A stretch of 64,000 nucleotides of DNA from positions 62,001 to 126,000 of the forward strand of contig NZ_CBXX010000010.1 in NCBI RefSeq assembly GCF_000577615.1, read 5' to 3'. Made by a program: the position numbers and the translations under genes. Of the stretch, positions 62,079 through 64,000 are shown piece by piece. The notes under the pieces were generated by a model that saw only the letters and a program-made list of their open reading frames with translations, did not search any database and had not been told where the DNA came from. The stretch is from Herbaspirillum sp. RV1423 (GTDB taxonomy: Bacteria > Pseudomonadota > Gammaproteobacteria > Burkholderiales > Burkholderiaceae_D). The stretch's first letter is position 1. Every line of letters begins with the position of its first letter.

Positions 62079-62861
62079 TTACTTGACGGCGGGCGCATTC
62101 ATGCGACTGCCTAGGCTGAACTGCGCGACAGCGACCAGCATCACGATCACAGTCAGAAATAGAGCGCTGGTCCACATGGCGCCTATGCCGAGACCGCCAT
62201 AGATCTTAGCCTGCGTCAAAAGATCTCCCAGTGAGGCCCCGAAGGGGCGTGTCAGGATGTAGCCGATCCAGAAGGTCAACACTGCGTTGCCGCCCATGCG
62301 CCATAGCGTATAGGTGATAGCGATCAGCGCTCCGAACGATACTGCTCCCCATGTAAAACCAAGGCCGAGTGCCTCCGTCGCTAAATCACCAGCCGCTGTG
62401 CCCAGTGCAAAGGTGCAGAGGATGGCAGACCAGTAAAACAGCTCCCTGCGTCGCGTAAAAATCTGATGGATAGACAAGGTGCGTTCCACCCAAAACCAAA
62501 CTGCAAAAATCCCTGCTAGCGCCACAGCGAATGCCGATGTGCTGACATAGAGGCTTACCCCTAGTCCATCGGTTAGCAGGTCAGTAATTAGAGTGCCAAC
62601 CACGCTGATCAGAACAACCGTGAGCCAGTAAATCCAGGGCGTATAGCGCCGTGTGCGCAACTGCATGAATAAGGCAACAGCCAATAACGTGCCCATCATT
62701 GCGCCAGTTACGCCTTGGCCGAAGCCTGCATTGACAGCTAGAAAGTCGGCTCCAGTTTCGCCGACAGTCGTGGATAGGATTTTTATGATCCAGAACGAGA
62801 GCGTCACTTCGGGGACTTTGTTGAGCCAGTTTGATGCGGCGGGTGTGGACAACGTATTCAT
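62079..62861 (-). CDS. Four-repeat membrane protein, COG4705-like (second)
   Basis: A 260-residue paralogue of the protein at 60824-61582. The four repeats are LSFWIIKILSTTVGETGAD, IYWLTVVLISVVGTLITD, LFYWSAILCTFALGTAAGD and LTFWIGYILTRPFGASLGD. VPEVTLxFWxIKI opens both copies. AAGGAG precedes the ATG at 62861. Sequences outside the motifs differ substantially, so this is an old duplication or a hetero-pair rather than a recent copy. Function unknown; the repeated Asp/Glu in membrane helices would suit cation or proton handling (inference). Confidence 0.8.
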   Translation of the reverse strand: MNTLSTPAASNWLNKVPEVTLSFWIIKILSTTVGETGADFLAVNAGFGQGVTGAMMGTLLAVALFMQLRTRRYTPWIYWLTVVLISVVGTLITDLLTDGLGVSLYVSTSAFAVALAGIFAVWFWVERTLSIHQIFTRRRELFYWSAILCTFALGTAAGDLATEALGLGFTWGAVSFGALIAITYTLWRMGGNAVLTFWIGYILTRPFGASLGDLLTQAKIYGGLGIGAMWTSALFLTVIVMLVAVAQFSLGSRMNAPAVK

Positions 62862-62937
62862 AGAGTTGTCTCCTTCCAATGGATATAGGTTTTGACACAA
62901 GTATGATCAGTCAAACTTAGCTCAGTCATAGTTGTGG

Positions 62938-63534
62938 TCATTTGCGCACCCATCCTCTCTGAATAAAATTTCCAAATAGCTTTCGATGAACGCGGAGGGC
63001 CACGTTGTAAGTGGCGGGTAAATATAAATGCACCTCACGAAACGCAAGCCAGGCACTCAGCATGGAGACCAAGCCCGCACCAACCATGTCTAGAGGAAAG
63101 TGAACGCCAAGGTAGATTCGTGCCCATGCAATAGGTAGCCCCAGCAATGCAAGCGCTATTCCCGCTAGGCGCGGGCTACGATGCATCAAGAAACTAAACG
63201 CGACAGCCCACAGGAGCGTCAGGTGGTCGCTCGGGAAAGAGGAATCGGCAGCGTGGGGAATCAGCGTATGTCCAAGCCCGATCATGAAAGGGCGAGGATG
63301 TTGCCAGACCAGGCCGATGATCTGGTTGATAAGTAAGCCCGCTAGGCCGGAAGCAGTGGCTTCGAGTAAAACTTTCCGTGTACGCTCGCTGCCTCGCAGC
63401 CAACCGATCGCTATGATGACCGGTACCACCCAAATGGCGTACTGCGCGAAGACAGTGGCGATGGCCAGCAGGAGCGTACCCGGATGCTCGGGGGCATTAA
63501 GCCAAAGAAATAGTGTGTGATTGAAGTTTTCCAT
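62938..63534 (-). CDS. PAP2 family undecaprenyl-diphosphatase-like phosphatase
   Basis: A 198-residue membrane phosphatase of the PAP2/BcrC type. The three active-site blocks are present: RPF preceded by WQHP in helix 3, SFPSDH, and RIYLGVHFPLD with the catalytic His. Relatives dephosphorylate undecaprenyl diphosphate or remove lipid A phosphates. It lies 76 bp upstream of the second four-repeat gene and downstream of the PepSY gene, suggesting an envelope-modification role. Confidence 0.9.
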   Translation of the reverse strand: MENFNHTLFLWLNAPEHPGTLLLAIATVFAQYAIWVVPVIIAIGWLRGSERTRKVLLEATASGLAGLLINQIIGLVWQHPRPFMIGLGHTLIPHAADSSFPSDHLTLLWAVAFSFLMHRSPRLAGIALALLGLPIAWARIYLGVHFPLDMVGAGLVSMLSAWLAFREVHLYLPATYNVALRVHRKLFGNFIQRGWVRK

Positions 63535-63590
63535 GGAGTCTCCGTGTCCTGATCACTCATCAGGAATGACCCGGACACACTGGTATATAG

Positions 63591-63926
63591 TCAGTCTTTC
63601 TTGTCGTGGTCGTCATCGCGATCCGCTTTGTCTTCAGAGGACGAAATAACAGTCCCCTTGTCGGGATCGACTTTGACATCGAAGACCTTGGGCCCGCTAA
63701 CTACTTCCACGTCATAGACCCAGCCGTGCTTCGTGCTCTCGTACTCAGCGCGTGCAGCCTTACCGTTGGCATGCTGCTCGGCTATAGTGACAGCTTGAGA
63801 AAGCGGGATTTTTGCCTTGGTTATGGACAGCGCATCGTTTTCCATGCCGCCTTGGGTGGCATAGGCGGCAGTACCCGAAGCGGCGATGATGGCAGTTAGA
63901 ATGGAAATTTTAATGTAACGATTCAT
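63591..63926 (-). CDS. Exported PepSY-domain protein
   Basis: A 111-residue protein with signal peptide (IKISILTAIIAASGTAAYA) and one PepSY domain (ISLSQ-like start KIPLSQAVTIAEQHANGKAA, then YDVEVV and DVKVDPDKGTVI). The C-terminal 16 residues are highly charged with repeated Asp and a His (DKADRDDDHDKKD), a plausible metal-binding tail. GGAGAAGCAC precedes the ATG. It is the first gene of the leftward run seen in the window; its promoter should lie in 63927-64000. Confidence 0.9.
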   Translation of the reverse strand: MNRYIKISILTAIIAASGTAAYATQGGMENDALSITKAKIPLSQAVTIAEQHANGKAARAEYESTKHGWVYDVEVVSGPKVFDVKVDPDKGTVISSSEDKADRDDDHDKKD

Positions 63927-64000
63927 TGTGCTTCTCCAAAAAGAACGCAGGAATTTGCGTAAAGGAGAGACTACGGAAACTTACTTAGCTGGTACTGAGC

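Overview
The window is chromosomal DNA of a high-GC betaproteobacterium, most likely Oxalobacteraceae (Herbaspirillum/Collimonas-like). This is inferred from the core order exbB-exbD-lpxK-Trm112-kdsB-adk-hppA facing xseA-sodB and from the style of the proteins. No rRNA, tRNA, CRISPR array or complete insertion sequence was recognised.

Layout. (1) 1-7513: conserved housekeeping and envelope block, with a membrane pyrophosphatase cut by the window edge, adenylate kinase, KDO/lipid A enzymes, an ExbB/ExbD motor and exonuclease VII. (2) 7677-22308: redox and detoxification genes. These are sodB, OsmC, pirin, FMN azoreductase with a LysR regulator, a DedA-rhodanese fusion, an amidohydrolase-XapX-XapX-DoxX-YoaK operon behind an isochorismatase-like hydrolase, an aldo/keto reductase, a secreted esterase, an MFS/MarR pair and an HxlR/MaoC pair. 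Several promoters carry clear dyads; a TCGAA-N3-TTCGA motif recurs upstream of pirin and of the hydrolase/AKR pair. (3) 22309-31273: an EAL protein, then the homogentisate catabolic operon (MFS, hmgA, fahA, maiA) with a divergent LysR and a formamidase-like hydrolase. (4) 31376-52878: an MFS drug exporter, a fused PepSY-flavodoxin-FNR reductase behind a Fur-like site, a phospholipase D lipoprotein with an unknown exported partner, a PAS-GGDEF-EAL protein, a histidine kinase with two receiver proteins, a CoA-transferase/LysR pair, FUSC and EamA transporters, an HDOD protein and an AraC regulator.

(5) 53086-64000: an AT-richer accessory region. Its first gene encodes a 1445-residue toxin-like protein with a hydrophobic dermonecrotic-toxin-like middle and a C-terminal TcdA/TcdB-type glycosyltransferase with a DxD motif. 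Its N-terminus looks frameshifted. The rest is a same-strand run: PepSY, PAP2 phosphatase, two four-repeat membrane proteins (COG4705 type) flanking a lipoprotein, cytochrome b561, an OmpR-type regulator, a sensor kinase with an acidic periplasmic patch, and a short EamA protein. It reads as a self-regulated envelope or cation stress module.

The toxin and the four-repeat membrane module are the best candidates for undescribed biology. All functions rest on recognising motifs and families by eye; no database search was run.
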